Assembly (NCBI GenBank): GCA_020631735.1
Contig: CM036201.1
Coordinates: 79,522,502 to 79,586,501, forward strand
Source of the DNA: Saccharum officinarum
Lineage: Eukaryota; Streptophyta; Magnoliopsida; Poales; Poaceae
Length of the DNA: 64,000 bases
Reading direction: 5' to 3'
Part shown: one piece after another, positions 48,527 through 60,595 of the stretch
How the letters are laid out: each line of letters opens with the position of its first letter
Numbering within the stretch: position 1 is the first letter of the stretch
Program-made: the position numbers and the translations under genes
The notes under the pieces: generated by a model
Told to the model about the DNA's origin: nothing
What the model saw: only the letters and a program-made list of their open reading frames with translations
Database searches by the model: none

Positions 48527-49125
48527 GGGGTGTTTGGTTTGAGGAGTTAAAGTTTAATTAAGACGGTAGCACTTTTGTTTTGACAAAAAGTTTCTAATTT
48601 GGAACTAATTAGGCTTAATAAATTCGTCTCGTAAATTACTCCTAATTTATGCCGACACAGATTCAATTAGTATACATTTAGTACTCCATGCACATGAGAA
48701 AACATGAGCTCAGAAAACATTGACGTGAGCAGGGTATTTTTTATCGGCCGAAAGTCGCCGATATTTCCGAAATTTCCTTTCTATCCCCGGGGTCCGATAA
48801 AATTTGAAATCAGCCAAATTTTTCCCTTCTTTCCTGTTTCTACACAGACAATCCAAAATCAGTCACGCGACGGTCCGACACTTATAATGATTTATTCTTG
48901 TTTTGATTTGTGAACAAGTGATGTTTAATATCTTAGGAATAGTTTCAAGTCAAATTCTACAATTTTTTTGAAAAAAAAATTAAATTTTTTTGAATTTGGT
49001 CCGATATTTCCGATATATGCTGCTTATCCTCTTTATCCATGACGTCCGATAAATTTTAATTTCCGATAATGAAAACCTTGGACGTGAGAGGTGTTAAACT
49101 TTAACAACTACGAACCAAACAGCCC
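48527..49125. mobile_element. Tourist-like (PIF/Harbinger) MITE hosting a hAT MITE
   Basis: Inverted ends GGGGTGTTTGGTTTGAGGAG and GGGCTGTTTGGTTCGTAG (from the right). The family is represented again at 53667-53893, where TAA target duplications are seen. Here the duplication is not clear. A 351-bp hAT MITE interrupts it. Confidence 0.75.
48730..49080. mobile_element. hAT MITE, copy 1 (351 bp)
   Basis: Starts CAGGGTATTTTTTATCGG and ends CCGATAATGAAAACCTTG, near-perfect inverted termini. Flanked by the 8-bp duplication GACGTGAG (48722-48729, 49081-49088). Close relative of 51256-51635. Confidence 0.88.
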
Positions 49126-49904
49126 TAAGATTAGCCAGAAAAGCGCTGGCTGGCTGCAACCTGGACCGGAACAGTTGGCGGAATCACGAGCGCCTCCCCC
49201 CGCTTTCTCCCCTACCCTTGGAAAGGAAAGGAGGTGGATCACACCGGAATCACAGGAGGTGGTAGGCACTTAGGCAGGCAGGCTACGAGCAGCAAGCACG
49301 TCGACATCGGACATCTGCTAGGCGCTGAACGTGGAGAGGACAGCGGAGGGAGGCCATTAAATGCGTCAAGAAAGAGAAGGGGAACAGAGCAGATGAAGAA
49401 ATAGACGGGCGGCGGCGGCGGCATTGCATCGGCAGATGAAGAAACAAGAAACGCGAGAAAGAGGGAAGCGGTGGGGGAAGGAGGGACGGATGGACGGCAC
49501 CCACCCCACCCCCAATCAGTCAAATCAACGAGGGTCAGTCAGGGACGCAAGAAGCAACCATAGCCAAGCCGGGATGGGAAGGAAGGAAGGGTAGCGAGCG
49601 TACCTCTGCTAGGCGGCCATGGCGGCGGAACGGAATGCGGTCCTGCCCGGCGGCCGGCCTGCCTGCCTCTGCGTCCGCTGATGCGCGAGCGACTCCTATA
49701 CAGGATTTGGCTGCAGAGTGGTGGTGGTGGTCACGTTGGGGATGGCGAAAGGCAGTAATAAAGTGGGGGCGGCATGCTCCTCCTGCGGCGTTGCCGCCTG
49801 CCGGTGCGCGGTGTGGGGACTCGGGGACTGGGCAGGCTGCGGTCAGTCAGAGGGGCAAGGTTGTGCAAAGACGAGAAGGGTCAAGGCGGCCTTGCCCTTG
49901 TTTA

Positions 49905-50670
49905 GGGGCTGTTTAGTTGGCAAAATTTTTGGTGAAACGTTACTGTAGCAGTTTCGTTGTTATTTGGTAAATATTGTTCAATTATGGTCTAATTAGGCTT
50001 AAAAGATTTGTCTCGTTCATTTCGTCTAAACTGTGTAATTAGTTTTATTTTTTATCTATATTTAATGCTTCATGCATGTGTTCAAAGATTCGATGTGACG
50101 GGAAATCTGAAAATTTTGGCAAAATTTTTGGCATCTAAACGGTGCCTTAGTTTCCCCAATTCTCCCCTAAATTTCACTATGCAAAAAGAAGATTCCCTGT
50201 CACATCAAAATGTCGGCAAATGCATGGAGTACTAAATGTTGATGAAATCAAAAACTAATTGCACAATTTTGTTGTACTTTGCGAGATGAACATTTTAAGC
50301 CTAGTTAGTCAAAATTTGGATAATTTTTACCAAATACAAACGAAATGCTACAGAAATTCTGATACAGTGTTTTTCTCCCCAATTCACCGAACTAAACGAG
50401 GCCCTTATTTAGTTCGGCCGAGTTGGCGCCGGCCAAATCACTCTTGTGATACTCCAGCGTACTGTATCATTTCATTTGTTTTTGGTAAACATTGTTCAAA
50501 TATTTACTAATTATGTTTAAAATATTCGTCTCGTAAAGTACAACGAAACTGTATAATTAGTTTTTGATTTCATCTACATTTAGTACTCCATGCATGTGCC
50601 AACATTTTAATGTGACGAAAATCTTTTTTTATATAGTAAAATTTAAGGGTAAATTTAGAGAACTAAACGT
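49905..50670. mobile_element. Three abutting PIF/Harbinger-type MITEs
   Basis: 49905-50145 has ends GGGGCTGTTTAGTTGGC and GGCACCGTTTAGATGCC (inverted), with TTA duplications at 49902-49904 and 50146-50148. About 50146-50404 and 50403-50670 are further members, recognised by ACTAAACGAGGCCC and CTTATTTAGTTCGG ends and a shared AT-rich core with TAGTACTCCATGCATG. Their order suggests insertion of one into or next to the end of another. Confidence 0.7.
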
Positions 50671-51001
50671 GACCCAAAGCTAGGGCTTGTTGGGCCTTGG
50701 GGTGCCCCTATATACAAGTGGCGTCGAATCGATCTGGGCGTGCTCTGCTGACCCACTGTCAGAGACTAGAGAGCACTTGGTGGTGCTTTGTTGTTCTTTT
50801 CTCTCTGCTCCCCTTTCTTTTTTCCTTTTTTTTACTCACATGTCACATGTTCACTCACTCACCCTCCTCGAGGCCTGGGCTGGGCAGCCGTCCCAGTTTT
50901 CAGTTTTGACCCACCCAACCCAGCCACCCAGGGTTACTTTTGGGTGCAGACCCCAAGGTGATTACTGTATTATCCAACAGTAATTACTGCTCCCGTAGTT
51001 A

Positions 51002-51230
51002 GGTCCAGCTTAGTTCCAAAAATTTTCAAGATTCTCCGTCACATCGAATGTTTAGACATATGTATGGAGCATTAGATGTAGACGAAAAAAATTAATTACA
51101 TAATTTGGTAGAAAACCACGAGACGAATCTTTTGAGCCTAATTAGTTTATGATTAGACATTAATTAACAAATACAAACGAAAGTGCTATGATACCCAAAG
51201 CCAAAAAATTTCGCGAACTAAACACGCCCT
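51002..51230. mobile_element. PIF/Harbinger-type MITE
   Basis: Ends GGTCCAGCTTAGTTCC and inverted GGGCGTGTTTAGTTCGCG. TTA at 50999-51001 and TTG at 51231-51233, a duplication with one change. Core matches the other members of the cluster. Confidence 0.7.
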
Positions 51231-51255
51231 TGCTGAGCTACCGGTACAGTGGTAC

Positions 51256-51635
51256 CAAGGATTTTTTTATCAGCCGAAATTCACGAAAATTTTCGAAATT
51301 TCTGTTCTATCCATGGGTTCCGATAAAATTTGATATCAACCAAATTTTTTCCTTCTTTCCTGCTCCCACACAGACAACCTAAATTCAGTCACGCGATGGT
51401 CTCACACTTATAATGCTTTATTCTTGTTTTTATATGTGAACAAGCGATGTTTTTTTTAGAGTTCTGAACAAGTGATGTTTAATAGCTTAGGAATAGTTTC
51501 AAGTCAAATTCTTTGAATTTTTTTCAAAATAATTTAATTTTTTTTGAATTTGATCCGATATTTCCGATATATCCTGCTTATCCTATTAATCCATGACATC
51601 CGATAAATTGTTATTTTCCGATAATGAAAACCTTG
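51256..51635. mobile_element. hAT MITE, copy 2 (380 bp)
   Basis: Starts CAAGGATTTTTTTATCAG and ends GATAATGAAAACCTTG, flanked by the perfect 8-bp duplication AGTGGTAC (51248-51255, 51636-51643). It aligns along its whole length with 48730-49080 and carries a small extra segment near 51450. Confidence 0.9.
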
Positions 51636-51643
51636 AGTGGTAC

Positions 51644-52970
51644 TCTCAAAAAAAAAGGTAACAATAGGTAGGAGTACTCCTACTCTTTAGCAATGGCAAG
51701 GTTTTGGATTTGTGAAAAACGATGAAGCTAGAAAAAAAAACAGGTTTTTATGGTTTCAGTTTCTAGTAAAAAAATGGATCTGGCTTCATCGTTTTTTTTC
51801 TTCAAAAGTCGTTTCTGTGTGCGTATGTTTAGCAAGGCATTTCATTAAGCCGGTAAAGAAGCCTCAACAAAGAAAAAAAAAACCGGCAAAACAAATGGCG
51901 GAGATACAACTCCCTCGATCCCAGACAGAATGAAAATCTGGTTGGTTTCTCAAAATTCTAACAATCTCAAAATTGACTAGGTTTATGTGCATGGTAGTAG
52001 TATCAACAACTGTAGTATCTTTTAATAAGTAATGTAAACTAGATTCAGTAAGCATAAAAAAATTACTAATATTCTCTATATATAATTGATAAAACTTAGA
52101 AATATTTAGCTTTTCGTGGAATGAATGTATTTTTTTTTAGCAGTGGGTGTGTACCGTGCTTCAGTCAGCTAAACGGCTCGACATGGCGTATTATTTCGTG
52201 ACAGGATACCAGGTCGTACAAGGTCTGTATTCAATCTACATTTCTACGAGTAGTAATAAATAAATAGTCAACGTTTTTATTGCTCCAGTGAGCCGTAAAC
52301 ATGCCAAGATGGCAAAGATGTTGGTCTGGACTGGAGGGCAGATTGGGAACGCAGGTTTTGGTGGCTCCCAAGCCCATAGGAAATGGCGGCAGGGAACAGC
52401 GTCTGTCCCCTTCGCCCAGACGCCCGTGGCCCGCCCGCACCTTTCTTTTCGCCCTCTCTTCTCCTTCTCTGCATGGATAGTACTGACAGTACTACTAGAG
52501 CCGCCGCTAATTTGTGTGGCTCGCAGCGTGCCAAAGACTGCAAGACATGACCATGTATCGCCAACAGTGCCGCCATGCAGGCGGTAGCGGCGACTCGCAC
52601 GACACGACACGAGCCCGGTGGCGCAGGGATTTTCCGCACAGGAGGACATCGCACGCTCGCAACAGTGACCCTAACGTACACTACTGGTACAACAGTAGAG
52701 CATGCAACCTCTGCGCCAAACCTACACGCTTCTATTCTGCCTACCAGCCTACCAAATATATCATCACCATAAATTTCCCGCCCAGCCAGCGACCCTACTC
52801 CACGTGGTCCATGCATCTTCACACCAAGGGCCAAGCGGCAAGGGCAACGAGTGCTGCCCGATAGGAATCTCTCGAGGGTGGAGTACTATACTAATTTATC
52901 ATGCAGCACACTAGCACAGCATGCATGCTCTGATCGAGCATTCAAACCGAGAAACCCTTAACATGTACTT
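51644..52970. other. Intergenic, no gene recognised
   Basis: Moderate-GC sequence with several overlapping open frames at 52230-52910 on both strands, none with a recognisable domain or consistent codon pattern. Confidence 0.5.
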
Positions 52971-52971
52971 A

Positions 52972-53188
52972 CTCCGTTCCTAAATATCTATATGTATCAT
53001 AAGTTTGACTTGATTTATACAAAATATGTATAATATTTGTATCTTCAAATAAATTTATTAAAAAACTAGATTCAAAGATCTTTCCAATGATACTAATTAC
53101 ATACCATAAATATTAATATTTTTAATATATATTTAGTCAAAGTTGTTCCTCGGAAAGAAAAACGACAGATATTTAGGAACGGAGGGAG
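52972..53188. mobile_element. Stowaway MITE, intact
   Basis: Left end CTCCGTTCCTAAATATC and right end GATATTTAGGAACGGAGGGAG form inverted repeats, with TA on each side. Internal AT-rich core aligns with the split copy at 30489/35693. Confidence 0.88.
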
Positions 53189-53231
53189 TAGGCAGCCATG
53201 TACAAGTCCAAGGGCTGATTATTGTATATTA

Positions 53232-53473
53232 CGCCTTGTTTAGTTCCTAGGCTAAAGTTAGAATTTTTTCACTATCTCTCCATCACATCAACTTTTGCAC
53301 GCATGCATGAAATATTAAATATAAATAAAAAATAACTAATTATACAGTTTAGTTATAAATCACGAGACGGATCTTTTGAGTCTAGTTAGTCTATAATTGG
53401 ATACTAATTATCAAATACAAACGAAAATGCTACCGTTAGAAAAATTCTAACTTTACACCAACTAAACAAGGCC
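53232..53473. mobile_element. PIF/Harbinger-type MITE (GCCTTGTTTAGTTCC family)
   Basis: Ends CGCCTTGTTTAGTTCC and, inverted, GGCCTTGTTTAGTTGG. Preceded by TTA and followed by TTG. Core has GACGGATCTTTTGAGTCTAG. Confidence 0.75.
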
Positions 53474-53666
53474 TTGGTAGTTCACGAGTGACAGTGAGAG
53501 ATGATATAAGTGCCGTGCCGGCGTAAACAAATGAAGGTGACTCTAATAAGCTTCGGCTGCCACCAGAACAAAAGCCTAGCTAGGTTAAGTTTGGAGCCAT
53601 GAGCCCCGGCACATGGAGCCCCTCAATGGGCCCCAAGGGCATCTGAGGGAGATGCCCTACAAGTAA

Positions 53667-53893
53667 GGGCATGTTTGGTTTTTTTTTTAAGTTTAACTCC
53701 CATCATATCAATGTTCCCTCAAATGCATGGAGTACTAAATGTAGACTAATTGCATGCATGTCGACACAGATTAGGAGTAATTTATGAAACGAATCTATTA
53801 ATCCTAATTAGTCCAAGATTGAAAACTTTTTGTCAAATAAGACGAAAGTGCTACAGTGTTTGTTAAACTTTAACTCCTCAAACCAAACACCCC
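53667..53893. mobile_element. Tourist-like MITE (227 bp)
   Basis: Starts GGGCATGTTTGG, ends CCAAACACCCC, with TAA duplications at 53664-53666 and 53894-53896. Same family as 48527-49125, opposite orientation. Confidence 0.82.
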
Positions 53894-54028
53894 TAATTAT
53901 TCTAATCCAGAAGCCACATGCCCCGCCAGCGGCCACGCTGGACCTGGATTTTCCCTACAAACACACCACCGATTAATCAGTGATGATGATACAACAGGAT
54001 CCTAGGTACCAATGTGTCCACTAAACTA

Positions 54029-54268
54029 GGTATGTTCAGTGGGTGAAAAGTGGATGAAAAGCTATTGTAGCACATTTTATTGTTATTTGGCAAAATTTGT
54101 CCAACCATGGACTAACTAGGCTCAAAAGATCGTCTCGATATTTACAGACAAACTATGCAATTAGTTATCTTTTTTACCTATATTTAATACTTCATGCATG
54201 CGTTCAAAAATTCAATGTGATAGGTGGAAGAAGAAATATTTTGGGTTTGCATGGGAAGTGAACGCACC
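54029..54268. mobile_element. PIF/Harbinger-type MITE
   Basis: Ends GGTATGTTCAGTGGG and inverted GGTGCGTTCACTTCCC, with CTA at 54026-54028 and 54269-54271. Core similar to 49905-50145. Confidence 0.65.
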
Positions 54269-54271
54269 CTA

Positions 54272-55980
54272 GCTGTACGTCCAACTGATCTTTGACCAGC
54301 AGGCCGGATCCAAATCACATGCATGGACCAACCAACAAGGTAGTGCTTGCTATCAGTATCATCATGCCAGTGTTTGTGCAGGCATGTACCGTAACAGTGG
54401 TGAAATGAGCAGAGGCAGAGCGCAACTCGATCATCAATCAGAGTATAAATACGGTACCGTACCGTGAAACACGGATTGGGACGGTAGCTGATGGAGGCTC
54501 GACACCCCCCCTGTTGTCCCTGCGCAAAAGAAAATGCTGCCAAGAGAAAGAAACAGAACCGCCAGCCTTCTATTTTTATCATCAGTCACCTGCAAAAGGG
54601 AAAGGGAAAGGGTTAGCCCAAAGGGCCTCTGGGAAAAGCACACGCGATGACACCAACGCTACATTCAGATTCAACATCATATGCCATAGAAGATGCAGTG
54701 CAGGAAGACAAAAAATAGTGTGACATTACAATCTCTGCACTGCAAGAAACTAACTCTGCAGACAGCAGTTTATGACCACACTCATCAGCACAGACCACAG
54801 AGGGGGTCAAGGGTTGCAATCCTACAAATGCTGATCTAAACAGCAATTAGGCCAATGGAAACAGCAACAAGATATGTATAGTTGGGAATGGTCCTAAAAG
54901 GATATAGTGTTTACGTGGCACTCTGCCAGCCGTTTTGTTGTTTGGGTATCAAGATACATATCACATGTGCTGACAGGGTTGCAAGATGGCCTGCCTACTT
55001 TCGGGCATCAAAGCACACAACAGCTTCATCTGCCCGGTACAAAAAGATTTTTTTTGAATGTAATGCCCGTTACAAAAAGAGAGTTTGGTTTAGGTCAATC
55101 CTGGGCTCAATAACAGGCAGAAGAAGCCAGAACCTTGGCTCATTTGGTTACTGCTATTGAGTAAAAATGCAATGTTGGTCTGGCTCAAATTTCTTTATAA
55201 AAAAAACTACAAAGTTCCCCCTAGGTGCCCAAACACATTAGGCACTTATCTTTTTTTTTCTCAGCAAAAACACATTTTGGTCACTTGCTGTAAAAATGAG
55301 TAAAAGCAAGGCCAGTTATGCTGCATTAATACTGGCTAAAATCTAACAGCATACCCTGATACTAAAATTTTAGACATGCTATACTTGCACCTAGGGGTAT
55401 TGCATCACAGAAGCTTGTTATTCTACATAACCAAAGCCATACAATGTACAGTGATTCCGTACACTTAAGATCAGCGTCCGTGAAACACAGTAAATGTTTT
55501 CAATGCGCTACTCCTACAGTAGAGCATACTGAAGATAATTAGTAGTGAGAGAGGGAGAGAGGAGATTTGCCTGTACATTTTGTTGCAGAAGAAAGAATTC
55601 CGTGAAGCAGGAGAACGAGCATTATTATTTTTACAGACTTCAATGGTTGTTAATGGCCAGCTAATAGATTGGTCGAAGAGGATTGCCGCGCGTAAGAACA
55701 GCACCAAAAGGAGGGCTGCAACTTCAGTCACAGCAATAACTAAAAATAGCGTTACCCCTAATAGTTTGGTACATTGGAGCTCACCATCAGATAAGATGGC
55801 AGAACATGTTGAGCAAAAACTTCTCTGGAGTCTAAAGCCAGATTGGATACCAAGATTTTATCTAAGTTTTCTTCCCTGAAAATAAGTACAAACAAAATGC
55901 AGTTAGCAGGATAAATATGAATTCTGCGCTGGAACATAGAGTAGCACAAGGATCCCTAGTTTCTATATTAGCAAGGCAGG
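54272..55980. other. Intergenic, no gene recognised
   Basis: Short open frames on both strands, no domain recognised and no codon bias. It may include 3' flank of the INCENP-like locus. Confidence 0.45.
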
Positions 55981-55987
55981 ACATTCT

Positions 55988-56384
55988 CAGTTTCTATGCC
56001 ATGTGGGGGAAGCAGTATAGCCGCCGGCCCAGGACATGAGATGCCGCCAGGGGAGCTCCCAAGGGCGTGCAAGAGCCCAAGGAGGCACAAGCGGCTGTAA
56101 TCAATGGAGTTTAGGAGTTGGTTGAGAGATTAGAGTTAATGATGATGGGGAGAGAAACGAGGAGCTGGAGGTTGGGCGCCTATACTTATACCCTGTAACC
56201 AGTTTATGATGAGGCAAGCAAGAACAAACCTATTCCTAATCTCTTTATTCTCTCTTAATCTCATCCTCTTCACCATAGGGCGTACAGCCATACAGGGGAG
56301 AAACCCCACGCCATTATCAACCCAAGCTACGAGCTTCCTAGTCGAGGGCCAGCTACCTTGAGCACCAACGCCCTTGACATTCTA
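55988..56384. mobile_element. Possible insertion bounded by GACATTCT repeats
   Basis: A GC-richer block (CAGTTTCTATGCC ... AACGCCCTT) lies between two copies of GACATTCT (55980-55987 and about 56376-56383). Eight-base duplications suggest a hAT insertion, but no clear inverted ends are visible. It resembles LTR-type leader sequence on the minus strand. Class uncertain. Confidence 0.3.
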
Positions 56385-56539
56385 CAAGGAATGACTTTTC
56401 CATGTCTGCTTCAAAAGAGGAACAACTTCAACTAGAGCACCACTGTCCTATAACAAGTTTGATAGTGTGCCCAGTGTATTATCTAATGTACTTGACTTAT
56501 TTTGGAAACAGAATTGGTCATTGGTAGCTATAACTTATT

Positions 56540-59500
56540 GGTATAGTGTACTTGCTGAGCCCATGATGGAATCAACTTATGTCTACGCCTTATTTCCCTT
56601 TGATGCTCCAAGATTTCGAAATCCTTTGCATCAGAATCTTCATAAGGTGTCATTCCATAGGACTGCGATATGTTTACAGAATGAACGTTAAACACAATAC
56701 TTCTCAAACCATTGTGTTTACAAAGTTCTGGTAAATGAAAGAAAATCAAACTTTCAAAATAGCACACAGTGCAGCTGTCGCAGTTCAGTGCCTTCTGTGA
56801 TGAACTGGTGGGAACACAGAGTTATGGAACCACAAGGAAAGCCACTAGATTCTTTTAATCAATATAATGCATTGTTCGAATCGAAGGATCCCACTACTTT
56901 TCACCCTGTATTTTTGGTTCTAAAATTACTCAGCATCTCAACTGTTTCAAGTTTTGGTACCAGATGTACATCTGGACTGTGTGTGATATTTTGATGTGTT
57001 CTCGTGCTCCACTTGTTTTTGTCTGTGCTCTTTCTCTTGCTTTAATCTTTGAAGCTCTAGTTTCACAGCTGCTTTGTGCATTTCACGCTCGGTTTGCTTC
57101 TTCTCTTCACGACGCTTTGCAGCTACAGCCACCTTAAGTGCCCTCACTCTGACATCTCTTTTTGTTGCAAGTGAAAAGTTTCATTTATTGGATTGTCTGA
57201 TGTGCCCATTCAGGAAAAGAATGTAAGCATTCTGTACAGCATCAAGCATATGAATTATGATCATAGCATCATGCAAGACTACATTAGAACACTTGCATTA
57301 AATTAAATTTCAAACTAAAAATAGTTGTAAACAGATTAGACTTACAACATGATTTTGATGCCTGTTGATTTTGTTTTGCAAGTGGTATAATTGATGTCAA
57401 TTTTGATACTGTATTCCTAGGCCTGCAACCTTTCTTAAGATTTGTTTCCCTTCTGTTCTTTTCACTTTTGCTACATGACGTTTCTGTCTTACTTAATCTG
57501 TCATGTAGCGAATAAGTAAATTTTCCAGCATTTGTAATCGAAAGAGCACGAACCTCCTTCAGGTTCTTTATGTCCTGATTAACTCTGATATGCACATTCT
57601 GATCAGGCTCCCTTATGTAAGATTTCCCAGCTATCAAGTCTAGGCTGCTTGTTCCTTTGCTTTGATATATATTAGTAGCATACCCGAGCAGCCTTTTGCC
57701 ACCCAAGCATTGCCTTGAATAATTTCTACCAATAGAATGAGATGGTTTCGCTTGGTTCTCATTTCCCCCTAGAATGGTGCTATCTTCATCAATTTTAGAG
57801 CAACCAAATCCTGATATAGAGCCAAGATAATCCAAACTAGATCCAATCGTTGCAGCAGGGAGCTTTTCCAGGTCATACTTCTCAAATGAAAGCATCAAAG
57901 GAACATCACTATCCTCTTGGACACTATAAACATTTGATGAACCAGAAGTCTAACCATTGGACATCATAAAAGCATCATCAAAATCCAAACTATATTTGCT
58001 AGCATAACTTGGATCCAGAAGGTTAGTGTCTACGGAATAGAAAAGGGAACGACTCATGAGATTCTCGAACCTAGATGGTAGTGACTGATACACACTGTCT
58101 AGTGGTTTTATCTTATACTTTACAGAAAGGCTAGAACAAAAGTTAACAAGCTTTTTAGACTCACAGAATCCCTGAAGTGCCCTCTCAGTAATGGTCAGGC
58201 TGTCAGATGGAACAGGGATGCTGAAGCTCTGGCATTCTAGCATTGGCACACTTTTGTCCGATGACATTACACTATTCCTTCCTAAAATATGTGATACTCT
58301 TGCCCTCTTAGATGAAGCAGCACTCAAAGCTTCTGGCCTTGCAGCTATATCTATGTTATTCTAGACACAGACATCATGCACCTCAGTAGTATCAGCCAGG
58401 TGAGAAAGCTGCAAAGTAGATTCATTGATTGGATCAGACAGCACATGACATCCTGAGCTTTGCTGTACAATAGTTCTGGAGCTTTCATTGTCACATCTAT
58501 CTAAAATACTGCTTCTTTTTCTTAATTTTTCAGTCTGTTTGATTGTGTGCAAGAGATCCTTTTCAATCTTTGGACTGACCAAACAAAAATGCCTTTCATG
58601 AGAGGTGGTTTTAGAACTTTGTCCCAGTTCCTTATCAAGCAGTACAATGGGGATAGAATAAGTTTCTTCGGGAACAACAGTTTGAGGCCATCCCTGAGAT
58701 ACTTCAGCAGAAATATTATCAACAATGTCAATTGCACAATTTTTGGAAAGTGGACAGGATACACAATCAAGCCCTTCCAGAAAATTAGATTTAGTTGAGT
58801 GCGATAAACCATTTTCAAGCGGTGGGCTGGCCATAGAATTTGATGCTTCAAAGGTTTGAAACCTTGGTGCTTTAAGAGTGTTTTGTTTTACCTGATGGTT
58901 GATTTTAGACAATTTATGTTGCACATGATCTGCATTTTTGCTTGATAACATTATACTATTCCTTTCTAAAGTGTGCGATACACTTGCCCTCTTAGATGAA
59001 GCAGCACTCAGAGCTTCTGGCCATGCAACTATATCTATGTTATTCCAAACATAGACATCATGCGCCTCAGTAGTATCAGCAAGGTGATAGAGCTGCAGAG
59101 CAGATTCATTGATTGGAGCAGACAACACATGACATCCTGAGCTTTGTTGTTCAAGAGTTCTGGAGCTTTCATTGTCATATCTATCCAAAAGACTACTTCT
59201 TTTTCTTAATTTTTCACTCTTTTTTATTGTGTGCAAAAGATCATTTTCCATCTTTGCACTGACCAAACAAAAAGGTCCTTCAAGAGAGGTGGTTTCAAAG
59301 TACAATAGGCATAGAATAAGTCTCTTTAGGAACATCAATTTGAGGCTAGCCCTGAGATGCTTCAATAGAAACATTATCAACAATATCTATTGCACCATTT
59401 TTGGGTAGTGGACAGGATACACAATCAAGCCCTTCCAGAAAATTAGATTTAGTTGAGTGCGATAAACCATTTTCAAGTGGTGGACTGGCCATAGAATTTG

Positions 59501-60310
59501 ATGCTTCAAAGGTTTGAAACCTTGGTGCTTCAAGAGTGTTTTGTTTGACTTTATGGTTGATTTCAGACAATTCATGTTGCACATGATGCATTTTTGCTTA
59601 ATAACATTATACTATTCCTTTCTAAAGTGTGTGATACACTTGCCCTCTTAGATGAAGTAGCACTCAAAGCTTTTGGCCTTGCAGTTATATCTATGTTATT
59701 CCAGACATAGACATCATGCGCCTTAGTAGTATCAACAAGGTGATAGAGCTGCAGAGCAGATTTCCCTCAAAAAAAAAGAGCTGCAGAGCAGATTCATTGA
59801 TTGGAGCAGACAGCACATGACATCCTGAGCTTTGCTGTTCAATAGTTCTGGAGCTTTCATTGTCACATCTATCCAAAAGACTGCTTCTTTTTCTTAATTT
59901 TCTACTCTTTTCGATTATGTGCAAAAGATCATTTTCCACCTTTGGACTGACCAAACAAGAAGGCCCTTCAAGAGAAGTGGTTTCAAAACTATGTCCTCCT
60001 TCCTTATCAAGCAGTACAATGGGCATAGAATAAGTCTCTTCAGGAACATCAATTTGAGGCCAGCCCTGAGATGCTTCAATAGAAACATTATCAATAATAT
60101 CAATTGCTCCATTTTCGGGCAGTGGACAGGATACACAATCAATCCCTTCCACATAAACCATTTTCAAGCGGTGGGCTGGCCATAGGATTTGATGCTTCAA
60201 AGGTTTGAAACCTTGGTGCTTCAAGAGTGTTTTGTTTGACCTGATGGTTGATTTCAGTCAATTCATGTTGCATATGGTCTGCACTTTGGGGGTCAGCGAG
60301 ATAAACTAAT
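56540..60310 (-). pseudogene. INCENP/WYRD-like inner centromere protein gene, decayed and 5'-truncated
   Basis: Minus-strand coding traces run from about 60300 to 56540. The middle is a tandem repeat of about 220-residue units (three copies). Downstream comes ERALQGFCESKKLVNFC, YKIKPLDSVYQSLPSRFENL and DPSYASKYSLDFDDAFMM. A charged coiled coil follows at 57147-56950 (VAVAAKRREEKKQTEREMHK). The end near 56560-56680 has SYGMTPYEDSDA and KLIPSWAQ, which match the Aurora-binding IN-box region of plant INCENP homologues. INCENP scaffolds the chromosomal passenger complex at centromeres. Lesions include TAG at 57950, TAG near 58361, TAG near 59347, a 26-bp deletion near 59305 and a truncated IN box. 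A Copia element at 60322 abuts its 5' part. Confidence 0.72.
58277..60290 (-). repeat. Three tandem copies of a 650-690 bp coding unit
   Basis: The marker GCCCTCTTAGATGAAG recurs near 58300, 58987 and 59641 with the same flanking order (CTGAGCTTTGCTGT, then the GGACAGGATACACAATCAA segment). Copies differ by substitutions, a 26-bp deletion in the middle copy and a 36-bp local duplication near 59760 in the third. The units lie within the INCENP-like coding sequence, so the protein was internally repeated before decay. Confidence 0.85.
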
Positions 60311-60321
60311 GCCTTCCTTAC

Positions 60322-60438
60322 TGTTGGAATGTGAGTGTATTAGACCCATGAGGCTAGGCCCATGTGGCCCTTGTATGGTTACTTATATAGCTACCCTTCT
60401 AGGGTTAGCCCAAATCAATATAAACACAATCTCTAGCA
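60322..60438 (+). repeat. 5' LTR of a Copia element (117 bp)
   Basis: Starts TGTTGGAATGTGAG and ends CTCTAGCA, with a TATATAG core near 60390. A primer-binding site follows at once. Short LTRs of this size occur in some grass Copia families. The 3' LTR is outside the window. Confidence 0.75.
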
Positions 60439-60452
60439 TGGTATCAGCAGCC
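60439..60452 (+). other. Copia primer-binding site
   Basis: TGGTATCAGCAGCC directly follows the LTR; the first eight bases match the initiator Met tRNA complement, with divergence after that. Confidence 0.65.
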
Positions 60453-60595
60453 TAGGTCTCCTTCCCTTACAGCTACCGCCGCCGCCCCCTGGCTGGCGCC
60501 GCCGCCGCCACCCCCATGGTTGGCCGGCATCCTCCTCCTCCCCCTCCTTCCTACCTCCACGTTTTTCCCCTCTCCCATCCTCTTCCTAGCCACAG

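Larger units (their letters stand above)
48029..49608 (-). other. Possible 5'-UTR intron of the kinase
   Basis: On the minus strand a donor-like AGCAGAG|GTACGC occurs at 49608 and the acceptor TTTCTGTAG at 48029. The sequence upstream of 49609 is GC-rich and leader-like, with a minimal ATGGCCGCCTAG frame. The interval contains the nested MITEs at 48527-49125. Transcript data would be needed to confirm. Confidence 0.35.

Noticed and set aside
52230..52910. Candidate gene with frames on both strands
   Set aside because: Frames overlap heavily, none has a domain, and the flanks are MITEs; no splice-linked continuation was found.
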